Assembly: GCA_050692915.1 (NCBI GenBank)
Contig: JBOGVU010000002.1
Coordinates: 16,871 to 80,870 of the forward strand
Length of the DNA stretch: 64,000 nucleotides
DNA from: CALAEC01 sp050692915
GTDB taxonomy: Bacteria > Actinomycetota > UBA4738 > CALAEC01
Reading direction: 5' to 3'
In this document: positions 34,193-41,990 of the stretch, one piece after another
How positions within the stretch are numbered: the stretch's first letter is position 1
Layout of the letters: each line of letters begins with the position of its first letter
Position numbers and translations under genes: made by a program
Notes under the pieces: generated by a model
What the model was told of the DNA's origin: nothing
Database searches by the model: none
Seen by the model: the letters and a program-made list of their open reading frames with translations, nothing else

Positions 34193-35413
34193 CTATGTAC
34201 TGTCCGCTGCGAGGCGCCTGGCAGCGAGCAGCGTGATGTCGTCCCGTGGAGGCGTGTTCCCAACGAGTCGAAACATGACCCGACGGCATACCACGTCGGG
34301 GCTCTCGGTGGTCACGATCCGGCACACCTGTTTCAGCCGGTCGGTAGTCGCCTCGCCTCGTCGCTCGATGAGACCGTCGGTGTAGAGCACCAACATGGCT
34401 CCAGGGGGGAAGTGAAAACCCGTTGTTGGGCGTTTCAGGTCTTTGGCCACGCCCAGAGGTGGCCCGGGTTCCAGCTCCAGGGGTTGGGCCTCTCCGTCGG
34501 GCGGGGCCAGTATGGGAGGAGGGTGTCCCGCGGAGCAGACGAGCAACTCATCTGAGGAGGGCGAGACGACGACGCATACGACGGTCGCCAACTCGTCCGG
34601 GTCAAAGTACTGGAACACGCCGTCCGTCGAGTGCAAGACCTCGTCCGGCCCCGCGCCGCCGAAGGCATTGACACGGATCGTCGTGCGCAGTCGGCTCATC
34701 ACGACTGCGGAGCGCAATCCGTGCCCGGCGACGTCGCCGACGCTCATCCAAACGTCGCCGGATGGCAGCTGAAAGACGTCGTACCAGTCGCCCCCGACAC
34801 CTCTCTCTTGGGCGGGGGTCACATAGCGAGCCGCGAACTCGAGGCGGGGCACCCGTGGTATGGCGCTCGGCACGAGGCTCCGCTCCAAGATCTGGGATGC
34901 GGCCCGCTCGGTAGCGAGCATCGCCGTTTGATAGGCAAGGGCCACGCGTTCGGCCACGACGCCGAGCAGATCGGTGTCCTCCAGGGTGAAGGGACGCTCG
35001 CTCAGCCTCCCGACGTGGAGCACGCCGAGGAGCGAGCCCGCGCTCAACAGCGGAACCCCCAACATCGATCGTATGCCCTTCTCCCACAAGATGGGATTCG
35101 CGACGGTCCCGGGGTTGACGTTGTCCAGCATGACCGGGCGTTGCGTGGAGGCGATCCGTCCGGCGAAGCCATGCCCGATCGGCACGTGGACGTTCTGATA
35201 GATCTCTTCCTCAAGCCCACTGGCCGCCCGGGCCACCAGCATCTGGGACTCCGAGTCGAGGATCAGGATGGCCGCGGTATCAGCATCCAGGATCTCGCGT
35301 ACCCGGTTGAGCAGCTCGGAGAGCAGGTCGTCGAGCCCGAGGCCCGCCAGAGACGAGTCCGTCAGGGAGCGGAACCCCTCCCACCACTCCTTGGAGTCCT
35401 CAGGCGGGTCCAT
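34193..35413 (-). CDS. GAF domain plus PP2C/SpoIIE-type phosphatase
   Basis: The 406-residue protein has an N-terminal GAF sensor domain (about 15-165: LLNRVREILDADTAAILILD, then GHGFAGRIASTQRPVMLDNV, then SMLGVPLLSAGSLLGVLHVG). The C-terminal part is a PPM/SpoIIE Ser/Thr phosphatase: ERGVGGDWYDVF and VGDVAGHGLRSA carry metal-binding Asp residues, SAGHPPPIL follows, and LYTDGLIERRGE and PPRDDITLL complete the site. Such proteins dephosphorylate anti-anti-sigma factors and so trigger partner-switching stress responses. No anti-sigma or STAS gene lies nearby. Confidence 0.9.
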   Translation of the reverse strand: MDPPEDSKEWWEGFRSLTDSSLAGLGLDDLLSELLNRVREILDADTAAILILDSESQMLVARAASGLEEEIYQNVHVPIGHGFAGRIASTQRPVMLDNVNPGTVANPILWEKGIRSMLGVPLLSAGSLLGVLHVGRLSERPFTLEDTDLLGVVAERVALAYQTAMLATERAASQILERSLVPSAIPRVPRLEFAARYVTPAQERGVGGDWYDVFQLPSGDVWMSVGDVAGHGLRSAVVMSRLRTTIRVNAFGGAGPDEVLHSTDGVFQYFDPDELATVVCVVVSPSSDELLVCSAGHPPPILAPPDGEAQPLELEPGPPLGVAKDLKRPTTGFHFPPGAMLVLYTDGLIERRGEATTDRLKQVCRIVTTESPDVVCRRVMFRLVGNTPPRDDITLLAARRLAADST

Positions 35414-35785
35414 GGCTAGCTCCCATCCACGTCGAACGGCAAGCGGAGCGAGCGAGTGCGATGGGTGACCGGGATCTGGCCACCGCAGCCGCCTGACTCG
35501 ATCCTCACGCCCAGGCCCTTCTGGATTGGCCCCGAGGCTCCCTTAACCCCGAGCCCGAAAATTAGCCGCCTTGCCCTGCCGCCGCAAGGGCCTCCTTGCC
35601 AATGGAGCGAGAGGACGACTCGGCGCCCGCGCCGGAGCGGAGACGAGGACAGGAACTTCGTCCAGCGCGTCAGCGGGACGTCGCGGCACCCTCGGTTCCT
35701 CGAACCACGAGCTCGGCCTGGCGGCCGACCTCGGGTACCCGTCCATCAGCGCCGAGCGTCTGGCGCACCGAGACGCGGCGGATCG
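35414..35785. other. decayed stretch upstream of a transporter remnant
   Basis: No gene is supported. Several short frames overlap the former N-terminal part of the EamA transporter, but none shows its first five helices. Confidence 0.4.
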
Positions 35786-36387
35786 ACCGGCTGCCACTGG
35801 GCACGGTGGCCGCCATCGAGTTCGCCGGGCCCATCGTGCTGGCCGCCATCGGTGTGCGCAGCCTCCGCAACCTCGCCGCCCTGGCGCTGGCGCTCCTCGG
35901 CGTGGCCGCTCTCGCTGAGGTCAGCTTCATCGGATCCCCACTCGGGTTCGGCTTCGCCATCATCAACATGCTCCTGTTCACCGGGTACATCATCGTCGCC
36001 CATCGCGTATCGAGGCACCGCGACCTCGCAGGCATCAACGGCCTGGGGGCCGCCATGCTGATCGCCGCCGTGTTCGCCCCGCCTATCGGCATCATCGATG
36101 CGTGGCCCGCCTTCGGAGACCCGGTCGCCCTGGGAGCAGCCATGGGGGTCGGGACCACCTCGTCGGTCATCCCGTACGTGTTCGACCAGCTCGCCATGCG
36201 ACGACTGGCCCGATCGACCTACGCCCTCATGGTCGCGCTCTTACCGGCCACCGCGGCGGTGATCGGGATCCTCTTGCTGGCCCAGATCCCCACCCTTACG
36301 GGGCTGCTCGGGGTTGGGCTTGTGATCGTGGCGGTCGTCGTCCACCGCGAGCGCGATCCAACCCCCGCCCCGAGTGCGGCCGACTGA
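35786..36387 (+). pseudogene. EamA (RhtA-like) transporter, N-terminal half missing
   Basis: From IDRLPLGTVAAIEFAGPIVLAAIG onward the frame matches the second half of EamA/DMT exporters of the RhtA type (amino-acid export), with five hydrophobic helices to VVHRERDPTPAP. A normal member has ten helices and about 290 residues. Upstream, the frame carries Arg/Ser-rich sequence unlike any helix. Translation could begin at GTG 35806, but half a transporter is unlikely to work. Confidence 0.65.
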
Positions 36388-36398
36388 GACTGTGTGGT

Positions 36399-36450
36399 GA
36401 GATTCCGGGTGTGGGGCGCGAGATGAGATTCCGGGTGTGGGGCGCGAGAG
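36399..36450. repeat. 26-bp tandem duplication
   Basis: The unit starting GAGATTCCGGGTGTGGGGCG occurs twice in direct succession with one base difference. It lies just before the ribosome site of the VOC gene at 36461 and is probably a recent slippage event. Confidence 0.8.
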
Positions 36451-36460
36451 AGGAGGGACG

Positions 36461-36850
36461 ATGGTTCTCGCTGGGGAGCTTCGCTTCTGTTTCATCATGG
36501 ACGACTACGAAGCGGCCGCTCACCTGTACCGGGATGTCTTCGGACTCGAGGTGCTCATGGATCTTGATGAGCAGGGGGGAAGGGGTGTCATCCTGAAGGT
36601 CCCGGAGGCAACCCTGGAGCTGGTGGACGCGGACCACGGTGGGATGGTCGACGAGGTGGAGGTCGGACGCCGCCTCGGGGAGCGGGTTCGGATCGCCGTC
36701 CAGGTCGACGATCTCGAGACAGCCAGTCGGACGGTGCTCGAAACCGGGGCCGCGGCCATGGCCGCCGCGGTCCAGACTCCCTGGGGGGATCACAACCAGC
36801 GGTTCAGGGCAAAGGATGGCACGCAGCTCACGCTATTCCAGTCGCCCTAA
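36461..36850 (+). CDS. VOC (glyoxalase-fold) protein
   Basis: The 129-residue protein starts at an ATG after GAGGAGGGACG. It shows the VOC two-module pattern: LRFCFIMDDYEAAAHLYRDVFGLEVL, then ATLELVDADHG, then IAVQVDDLETASRTVLETGAA, and the closing TPWGDHNQRFRAKDGTQLTLFQS with the typical W-x-x-x-N-x-R-x-x-D-x-x-G turn. Most such actinobacterial proteins have no known substrate. It is the last gene before att-like site 6. Confidence 0.82.
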   Translation: MVLAGELRFCFIMDDYEAAAHLYRDVFGLEVLMDLDEQGGRGVILKVPEATLELVDADHGGMVDEVEVGRRLGERVRIAVQVDDLETASRTVLETGAAAMAAAVQTPWGDHNQRFRAKDGTQLTLFQSP

Positions 36851-36879
36851 GAGCCTTCGGAGCCTTGCTTCCGAAAGGG

Positions 36880-37094
36880 TGTCTGGCTCATGTGATCGGA
36901 CACGATCTTAGAGGACCCTTTCCTCCCCTGTGATCAGGGGACGTACTCAGCCGACCTGGAAACGCAGGACTCATAACCCAGAGGTCGCTGGTTCAAATCC
37001 AGCCCGCGCAACGAGGAAAACAGCGGGTCAGAGGGCTAAACGGCGGCTCCTCCGGTTGAGGGGGCCGCCAACCTTTTGCCCAACTTTTGCCCAA
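36880..37094 (+). repeat. att-like site 6 (3' half of a CAU tRNA)
   Basis: The left arm region is degenerate (one GTGTCT at 36880, then TGTGATC and ACGATCT in about 10-bp register). Then come GACCTGG, the tRNA 3' half at 36970-37012, a hairpin at 37042-37069 and a pair of identical 11-bp units CTTTTGCCCAA at 37073 and 37084. This right-hand pair is a third arm family, not seen elsewhere in the window. Confidence 0.78.
37042..37069 (+). terminator. terminator-like hairpin after tRNA fragment 6
   Basis: GGCGGCTCC pairs with GGGGCCGCC through one wobble. No T-run follows immediately. Confidence 0.55.
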
Positions 37095-37323
37095 GTTGCC
37101 CCCAGATCGCATGCGCGTGGAGCTTCAGCTACCCGGCTATCCACGATGGCGGGTGGCTTGCCTCGCATGACCCGGGCCGCCGACGCCATCGGTCCCGGGT
37201 CCCCACCCAGGTTCTGAGGTCCGGCAGACGCAGCGGCTCATCGAATTTGATGCCGACAGCTTCGAGATCCCGCCCGGGCGAGCGCACTCGCCCGTCCGCG
37301 GCCGATAAAGGACCGCCCTGGGT

Positions 37324-37350
37324 TTGACCCCCTTCCCGGGGCTTGATACA
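37324..37350 (+). promoter_or_regulatory. possible promoter of the respiratory operon
   Basis: TTGACC at 37324 and GATACA at 37345 are separated by 15 bases, shorter than ideal. The GTG start of the oxidase gene is only 8 bases after the second box and has no ribosome site, which fits a leaderless transcript. Confidence 0.3.
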
Positions 37351-37358
37351 CCCTTGCC

Positions 37359-37904
37359 GTGGCCTCCGATGCTGCCCCGGCCGCCCGTCGGCCCCATCCG
37401 TCGGTGTTCGGCATGGTGTTGTTCCTGGCCTCGGAGCTCATGTTCTTCGGTGGGCTGTTCGCCGCATACTTCACGCTCCGGACCGCGACGTCCCCCTGGC
37501 CGCCCCCAGGCGTGGAGCTCGACCTTCCACTGACCGTGGCGGCTACCGCGCTGCTCGCCCTGTCGAGCCTCTCGATGTATGCAGGGATCGACCGCGTCCG
37601 CGGCGGCGACTTCGGTCGGGCCCGCGTGTGGCTGGGCGTGACGTTCGCGCTGGGCGCCGCGTTCCTGGCGATCAAGGCTTACGAGCTGGCCACGGCGGGG
37701 TTCGGAGTCGGCTCGCACGCGTACGGCTCGCTGTTCTTCACGATGCTGGGGGCGCACGGCCTCCACCTCCTGGTGGGGATGGCGCTCCTGATCGTGGTGG
37801 CGGCCAGGACGACCGAGCCCCGTACGGAGGCGGTGGGGGCGTACTGGCACTTTGTGGACGTCGTGTGGCTGGCGATCTTCGGCACCGTCTACCTGATCCG
37901 ATGA
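37359..37904 (+). CDS. ctaE: cytochrome c oxidase subunit III
   Basis: The 181-residue protein is the integral-membrane subunit III of the aa3 oxidase. Five helices are visible. Family landmarks include GMVLFLASELMFFGGLFAAYF in the first, LGAAFLAIKAYEL in the middle, and GLHLLVGMALL and YWHFVDVVWLAIFGTVYL at the end. It stabilises the catalytic subunit and holds lipids. The length fits the short actinobacterial form. The GTG has no ribosome site. Its stop overlaps the next start (ATGA), so the gene is coupled to the cytochrome c subunit. Confidence 0.93.
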   Translation: MASDAAPAARRPHPSVFGMVLFLASELMFFGGLFAAYFTLRTATSPWPPPGVELDLPLTVAATALLALSSLSMYAGIDRVRGGDFGRARVWLGVTFALGAAFLAIKAYELATAGFGVGSHAYGSLFFTMLGAHGLHLLVGMALLIVVAARTTEPRTEAVGAYWHFVDVVWLAIFGTVYLIR

Positions 37905-38641
37905 GACGGTTGGCCGCTCTGGCAATGTTGGCGATGGCGCCCACCGCGGCGATCCAGCTGCTGGGTCAGGCCCCGCCCCCGGTCGCGGCGCAGGTGGACG
38001 ACCAGGTCGTCCGGGGGCTGGAGCTCTACGTTGTCGGGTGCGCCACGTGCCATGGGGTCGAGGGACAGGGGACCGGACAGGGCCCGCCGCTCGTCGGGGT
38101 CGGTGCCGCGTCCGTTGACTTCATGCTGTCCACCGGCCGGATGCCCCTCTCGGCCCCGGCCGACCAGCCCGTCCGCCGCCCCTCCGAGTACTCGCCCGAG
38201 GAGGTCGAGGCCATCGTGGCCTACGTCGGCTCGCTCGGCCCCGGGGGACCCGCTATCCCCGCAGTGACCCCGGCCGAGGGTGACCTGGTGCGGGGACGGA
38301 GCCTCTACTCGGCGAACTGCCTCGCGTGCCACGGGGCGGGAGGCCAGGGCGCCTCGGTCGGCGGCGGCGCAGTCGCTCCCGCGCTCGACCGGGCGACCCC
38401 GGTCGAGATCGCCGAGGCGGCCCGGATCGGCCCCGGTGTGATGCCCCCGTTCACGGAGGAGCAGCTCCCTGAGGCGGACCTGAGCTCCGTGGCCCGCTAC
38501 CTCCTGTACCTGAGGACGGCCGGCGACCCGGGCGGGCTGGGCCTCGGTCACGTCGGGCCCGTGGTGGAGGGCCTGATCGGCTGGCTCCTGGGCCTGGGGA
38601 TCCTGCTCCTGGTGGTCCGGCTGACGGGGACGGCCCGATGA
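37901..38641 (+). CDS. qcrC: menaquinol-cytochrome c reductase, dihaem cytochrome c subunit
   Basis: The 246-residue protein has an N-terminal signal or anchor segment and two haem c sites, C47-AT-C50-H51 and C140-LA-C143-H144. Each is followed by a likely axial Met (GRMPL, GVMPPF). A C-terminal helix (about 218-240) anchors it. This dihaem layout is characteristic of actinobacterial QcrC. It passes electrons from the Rieske protein straight to the CuA centre of the oxidase, so no soluble cytochrome c is needed. It overlaps ctaE and qcrA by four bases each. Confidence 0.94.
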   Translation: MRRLAALAMLAMAPTAAIQLLGQAPPPVAAQVDDQVVRGLELYVVGCATCHGVEGQGTGQGPPLVGVGAASVDFMLSTGRMPLSAPADQPVRRPSEYSPEEVEAIVAYVGSLGPGGPAIPAVTPAEGDLVRGRSLYSANCLACHGAGGQGASVGGGAVAPALDRATPVEIAEAARIGPGVMPPFTEEQLPEADLSSVARYLLYLRTAGDPGGLGLGHVGPVVEGLIGWLLGLGILLLVVRLTGTAR

Positions 38642-39474
38642 GGCGGCCCGAGGCGCCGGCCGCGGTGGCGCTGGCCCTGTCGGCGTCGGCCGGGCTGGGG
38701 CTGGCCGCCGTCTACGTGCTGGGCGGCCAGCCCCAGGTGGAGGGGGCGCTCCTGGGCGTGGCGCTGGGGGGCCTAGGGGCCGGCCTGATCCTGTGGGGGA
38801 AGCGCCTGCTCCCGCCGGAGCAGGTGGTCGACGAGAGGATCCGCCCGTCGTCCCCGGAGGAGCGCCGGGCGGCGGGGGAGGCGTACGGCTACGGCGAGGC
38901 CGAGCTCGGGCGGCGCTGGTTCCTGTCCCGGCTCCTGCTCGCCGCGTTGGGCGCCCTCGGCCTGGCGGCTCTCTTCCCGATCCGTTCGCTGGGTCCCAGG
39001 CCGGGCCGGTCGCTGTTCGCCACCTCGTGGCGGCGCGGGGTGCGCCTCGTGAACGAGGGCGGGGTGCCCATGCGGATCGACGATCTGCAGCCAGGCTCGA
39101 TCGTCACCGTGTACCCCGAGCGAGCGGTGGGGTCCGCCGACGCGCAGACCGTGTTGATCCGGGTCGATCCGGCGCGGCTGGAGCTTCCCCCGGACCGGCT
39201 GGCGGGCGCGCCGCAGGGGAACGTGGCCTACTCGAAGGTGTGCACGCACGCGGGGTGCCCCGTGGGCCTGTACCAGGCCCAGACTCACCTGCTGGTGTGC
39301 CCGTGCCACCAGTCGACGTTCGACGTGCTTCGCGGGGCCGAGCCCGTGTTCGGCCCGGCGGCCCGGCCGCTGCCCCAGCTCCCGCTCGAGGTTGATGAGG
39401 ACGGGTTCCTCCGGGCCGCCGGGGGCTTCCCCGAACCGGTGGGCCCCGGGTTCTGGGACCGGCCCGGCGGGTGA
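38638..39474 (+). CDS. qcrA: menaquinol-cytochrome c reductase, Rieske subunit
   Basis: The 278-residue protein has three N-terminal hydrophobic helices (about 8-30, 36-53, 97-113), the actinobacterial arrangement, then the Rieske domain. Cluster ligands are C202 and H204 in CTHAGC and C221 and H224 in CPCH; C207 and C223 can form the stabilising disulphide. It accepts electrons from menaquinol at the outer face of the membrane. It is shorter than mycobacterial QcrA. It starts in an ATGA overlap with qcrC and precedes qcrB by only a few bases. Confidence 0.93.
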   Translation: MRRPEAPAAVALALSASAGLGLAAVYVLGGQPQVEGALLGVALGGLGAGLILWGKRLLPPEQVVDERIRPSSPEERRAAGEAYGYGEAELGRRWFLSRLLLAALGALGLAALFPIRSLGPRPGRSLFATSWRRGVRLVNEGGVPMRIDDLQPGSIVTVYPERAVGSADAQTVLIRVDPARLELPPDRLAGAPQGNVAYSKVCTHAGCPVGLYQAQTHLLVCPCHQSTFDVLRGAEPVFGPAARPLPQLPLEVDEDGFLRAAGGFPEPVGPGFWDRPGG

Positions 39475-39478
39475 GGAG

Positions 39479-40834
39479 ATGGCCCGCCGGCTCCTGGAGT
39501 GGCTGGACGACCGGCTGGGTGCCGCCTCGTTCGCCCGCCGGGCACTCCGCAAGGCGTTCCCCGATCACTGGTCGTTCATGCTCGGCGAGATCGCGCTGTA
39601 CTGCTTTCTGATCCTCGTCGTCACCGGCACGTTCCTGACGTTCTTCTTCGTGGCCTCTGGACGCGAGGTCGTGTACGAGGGGCCGTACGAGCCGCTCCAC
39701 GGAACGCGGGTCTCGGCCGCGTACGAGTCGGTGCTGCGGCTGTCGTTCGAGGTCCGAGCCGGCCTGGTGATGCGCCAGCTCCACCACTGGGCCGCGGTGG
39801 TCATGCTCGCCGCCGTGGTCGTCCACGTCCTCCGGGTGTTCTTCACGGGGGCGTTCCGTCGGCCCCGGGAGATCAACTGGATCGTCGGCGTGTCCCTGCT
39901 GCTGCTGGCCATGGGGGCAGGGTTCACCGGGTACTCGCTCCCCGACGACCTGCTCTCCGGGACCGGGTTGCGGATCGCGTACTCGGTCCTACTGTCGATC
40001 CCGTTCGTGGGGACGTGGGCCGCCTTCCTGGTGTTCGGCGGGGAGTTCCCGACGATGGAGATGATCGGGCGCCTGCATGTCCTCCACATCATGATCATCC
40101 CGGCCCTGATCGCCGGCGCCCTGGCTGTGCACCTCGGGCTGGTGTGGCACCAGAAGCACACGCAGTTCCCGGCCCCGGGTCGGACCGAGCGGAACGTGGT
40201 GGGCTCGCCTCTGTGGCCCTCGTACACGTTCAAGGGCGCCGGCCTGGCCTTCGTAGTGTTTGGCGTCTTGGCCGCCATGGGTGGCCTCCTCCAGATCAAC
40301 CCGGTGTGGCTGTACGGCCCGTTCGACCCATCGGTTGTGTCCTCGCCGGCACAGCCGGACTGGTACCTCGGGTGGCTGGAAGGCGCCCTTCGACTGCTCC
40401 CGGCATGGGACGTGGAGCTGTTCGGCCACCTGATCCCCGAGCTGTTCTGGGCCGGCGTGGTCCTGCCCGGCGTGTTCTTCAGCACGATGATCCTGTGGCC
40501 GTGGATCGAGCGGCGCATCACCGGTGACTCGGCCGAGCACCACCTCCTCGATCGGCCCAGCGACGCCCCCGTGCGGAGCGGGATCGGCGCCGGGGTGCTG
40601 ACGTTCGCGGTGATCCTGACGCTGGCCGGCTCGAACGACGTCATTGGGCCTTTCCTGGGCATCCCGGTGGAGGACGTCACGAGGGCGCTCCGCGTCCTCG
40701 TCCTCGTGCTCCCGCCGGTGCTCGGGTACCTGACGTACCGGGCCTGTCGCTCGCTGGCCACATGGGGTGAGCCGCGTCGGTCGGTGTGGCTCCGGCGGAC
40801 CCGGACCGGAGGGTTCGAGGAGGTGGAGCGGTGA
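39479..40834 (+). CDS. qcrB: menaquinol-cytochrome c reductase, cytochrome b subunit
   Basis: The 451-residue membrane protein carries the two b haems. The first helices hold LRLSFEVRAGLVMRQLHHWAAVVMLAAVVVHVLRVFF with the His ligands, and the second pair lies in LHVLHIMIIPALIAGALAVHLGLVWHQKH. The quinol-site motif PEW appears here as PDW (QPDWYLGWLEGALRLLPAWD). It is shorter than the 540-residue mycobacterial form, mainly at the C-terminus. ATG 39479 lies 5 bases after the qcrA stop, behind GTGAGGAG. Confidence 0.94.
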   Translation: MARRLLEWLDDRLGAASFARRALRKAFPDHWSFMLGEIALYCFLILVVTGTFLTFFFVASGREVVYEGPYEPLHGTRVSAAYESVLRLSFEVRAGLVMRQLHHWAAVVMLAAVVVHVLRVFFTGAFRRPREINWIVGVSLLLLAMGAGFTGYSLPDDLLSGTGLRIAYSVLLSIPFVGTWAAFLVFGGEFPTMEMIGRLHVLHIMIIPALIAGALAVHLGLVWHQKHTQFPAPGRTERNVVGSPLWPSYTFKGAGLAFVVFGVLAAMGGLLQINPVWLYGPFDPSVVSSPAQPDWYLGWLEGALRLLPAWDVELFGHLIPELFWAGVVLPGVFFSTMILWPWIERRITGDSAEHHLLDRPSDAPVRSGIGAGVLTFAVILTLAGSNDVIGPFLGIPVEDVTRALRVLVLVLPPVLGYLTYRACRSLATWGEPRRSVWLRRTRTGGFEEVER

Positions 40835-41583
40835 CGGGTCCGACCCTGGCGGTAGCGGCCCTACTGTACCTCCTGGGGGTCCGCCGATACGACGGGGCCC
40901 ACCCCGGACGACCCTTCCCCCGGCGCTGGGCGGTGGCGTTCCTGGCAGGGATGGCCGCGCTCGCGGCGGTCCTGCTCGGCCCGGTCGATCGCCTGGCCGG
41001 AACCCGGTTCGTGTGGCACATGGTTCAGCACCTCGCGGTGACGATGGTGGCCGCCCCGCTACTCCTGCTGGGCCGCCCGATGAGCCTGGCCCGCCGGGTC
41101 GCCGGGCCGGGGGCCCGGCGGGCGATCCTCCCCGTGCTTCAGGGGGTCGGCCGGCTGGGGCATCCGGCCTTTGCATGGTCGGCGTTCGCGGCCGTCCTGT
41201 GGGCCTCGCATTTCACGTTCCTGTACCAGGGCGCGCTCGAGTCGGCCGCGCTCCATGCCCTCGAGCACGCCCTGTACCTCGGGGCGAGCCTGCTCTTCTG
41301 GCTCCCGGTGGTCGACGCCGAGCCGTCCCGGCACCGCCTGGGGCCCCCGGCACGGATCCTCTACCTGTTCCTGGCCGGGGCCGCCAGCGCGCTGCTGGCC
41401 TCGACGCTGGTCCAGTCGGGCCGGGTCCTGTATCCCGCCTACGCGGGACCCGGCGCGCTGGCGGACCAGCAGGCCGCCGGGGCTGTGATGTGGATCGCCG
41501 GTGGCCTCCTGTTCCTGATCGCAGCCCTCCTGGTGGCGTGGGGATGGGCCACGTCCGAGCGGCGGTCCCTCGCCGAGCCGTAG
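40831..41583 (+). CDS. ctaG: CtaG (caa3-type) oxidase assembly protein
   Basis: The 250-residue protein has seven hydrophobic helices and matches the CtaG_caa3 family: VWHMVQHLAVTMVAAPLLLLGRP, WSAFAAVLWASHFTFLY, HALEHALYLGASLLFWLPVV and DQQAAGAVMWIAGGLLFL. Conserved His residues in HMVQH, H-x-TFLY and HALEH could bind copper for delivery to the oxidase. Its GTG overlaps the qcrB stop (GTGA) behind GAGGAGGTGG. It closes the forward respiratory operon and faces the reverse one 32 bases away. Confidence 0.9.
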   Translation: MTGPTLAVAALLYLLGVRRYDGAHPGRPFPRRWAVAFLAGMAALAAVLLGPVDRLAGTRFVWHMVQHLAVTMVAAPLLLLGRPMSLARRVAGPGARRAILPVLQGVGRLGHPAFAWSAFAAVLWASHFTFLYQGALESAALHALEHALYLGASLLFWLPVVDAEPSRHRLGPPARILYLFLAGAASALLASTLVQSGRVLYPAYAGPGALADQQAAGAVMWIAGGLLFLIAALLVAWGWATSERRSLAEP

Positions 41584-41615
41584 GCGGCCGCCTGATCCAC
41601 CTGGACGTGGACGGC

Positions 41616-41990
41616 TCACTCCCGGGCCAGGCCCACCAGGGTCACCAGAAACACGGCGCCGGCGGGTAGCAGCAGCCACACTCCGTAAGCCAGCCCAGCA
41701 GCCACCAGGAGCGACCCGCCGCCCAGCGCGATCGGCCAGACCGATGCCGGCACCACCGGGCCGAGGACCGAGGCATCCGGTGCGCTGGGATCGGCGTCGG
41801 GGCGGTCCTCGGGCGGTCGGCTGGGTCCGGACGATACCGATGCGGCGTACGCGGCCATGAGCCCGGGGGCCAGGATCATCGAGACCAGGAGCGCCGTCCC
41901 GGTCGGCTCGTGGGCGACGAGCCAGTAGAGCCCCGAGATCACCAGTGCGAAGGCTGCCGACCCCAGGAACACCTTCGCGCCCGTCCTCAT
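41616..41990 (-). CDS. ctaF: cytochrome c oxidase subunit IV
   Basis: The 124-residue protein has four hydrophobic helices in the order of actinobacterial subunit IV: KVFLGSAAFALVISGLYWL, LLVSMILAPGLMAAY, SVWPIALGGGSLLVAAGL and WLLLPAGAVFLVTLVGL. The phrase ASVWPIALGGGSLLVAAGLAYG is a family hallmark. It supports the oxidase structurally. Its start overlaps the ctaD stop, so ctaC-ctaD-ctaF form one reverse operon. Confidence 0.88.
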   Translation of the reverse strand: MRTGAKVFLGSAAFALVISGLYWLVAHEPTGTALLVSMILAPGLMAAYAASVSSGPSRPPEDRPDADPSAPDASVLGPVVPASVWPIALGGGSLLVAAGLAYGVWLLLPAGAVFLVTLVGLARE

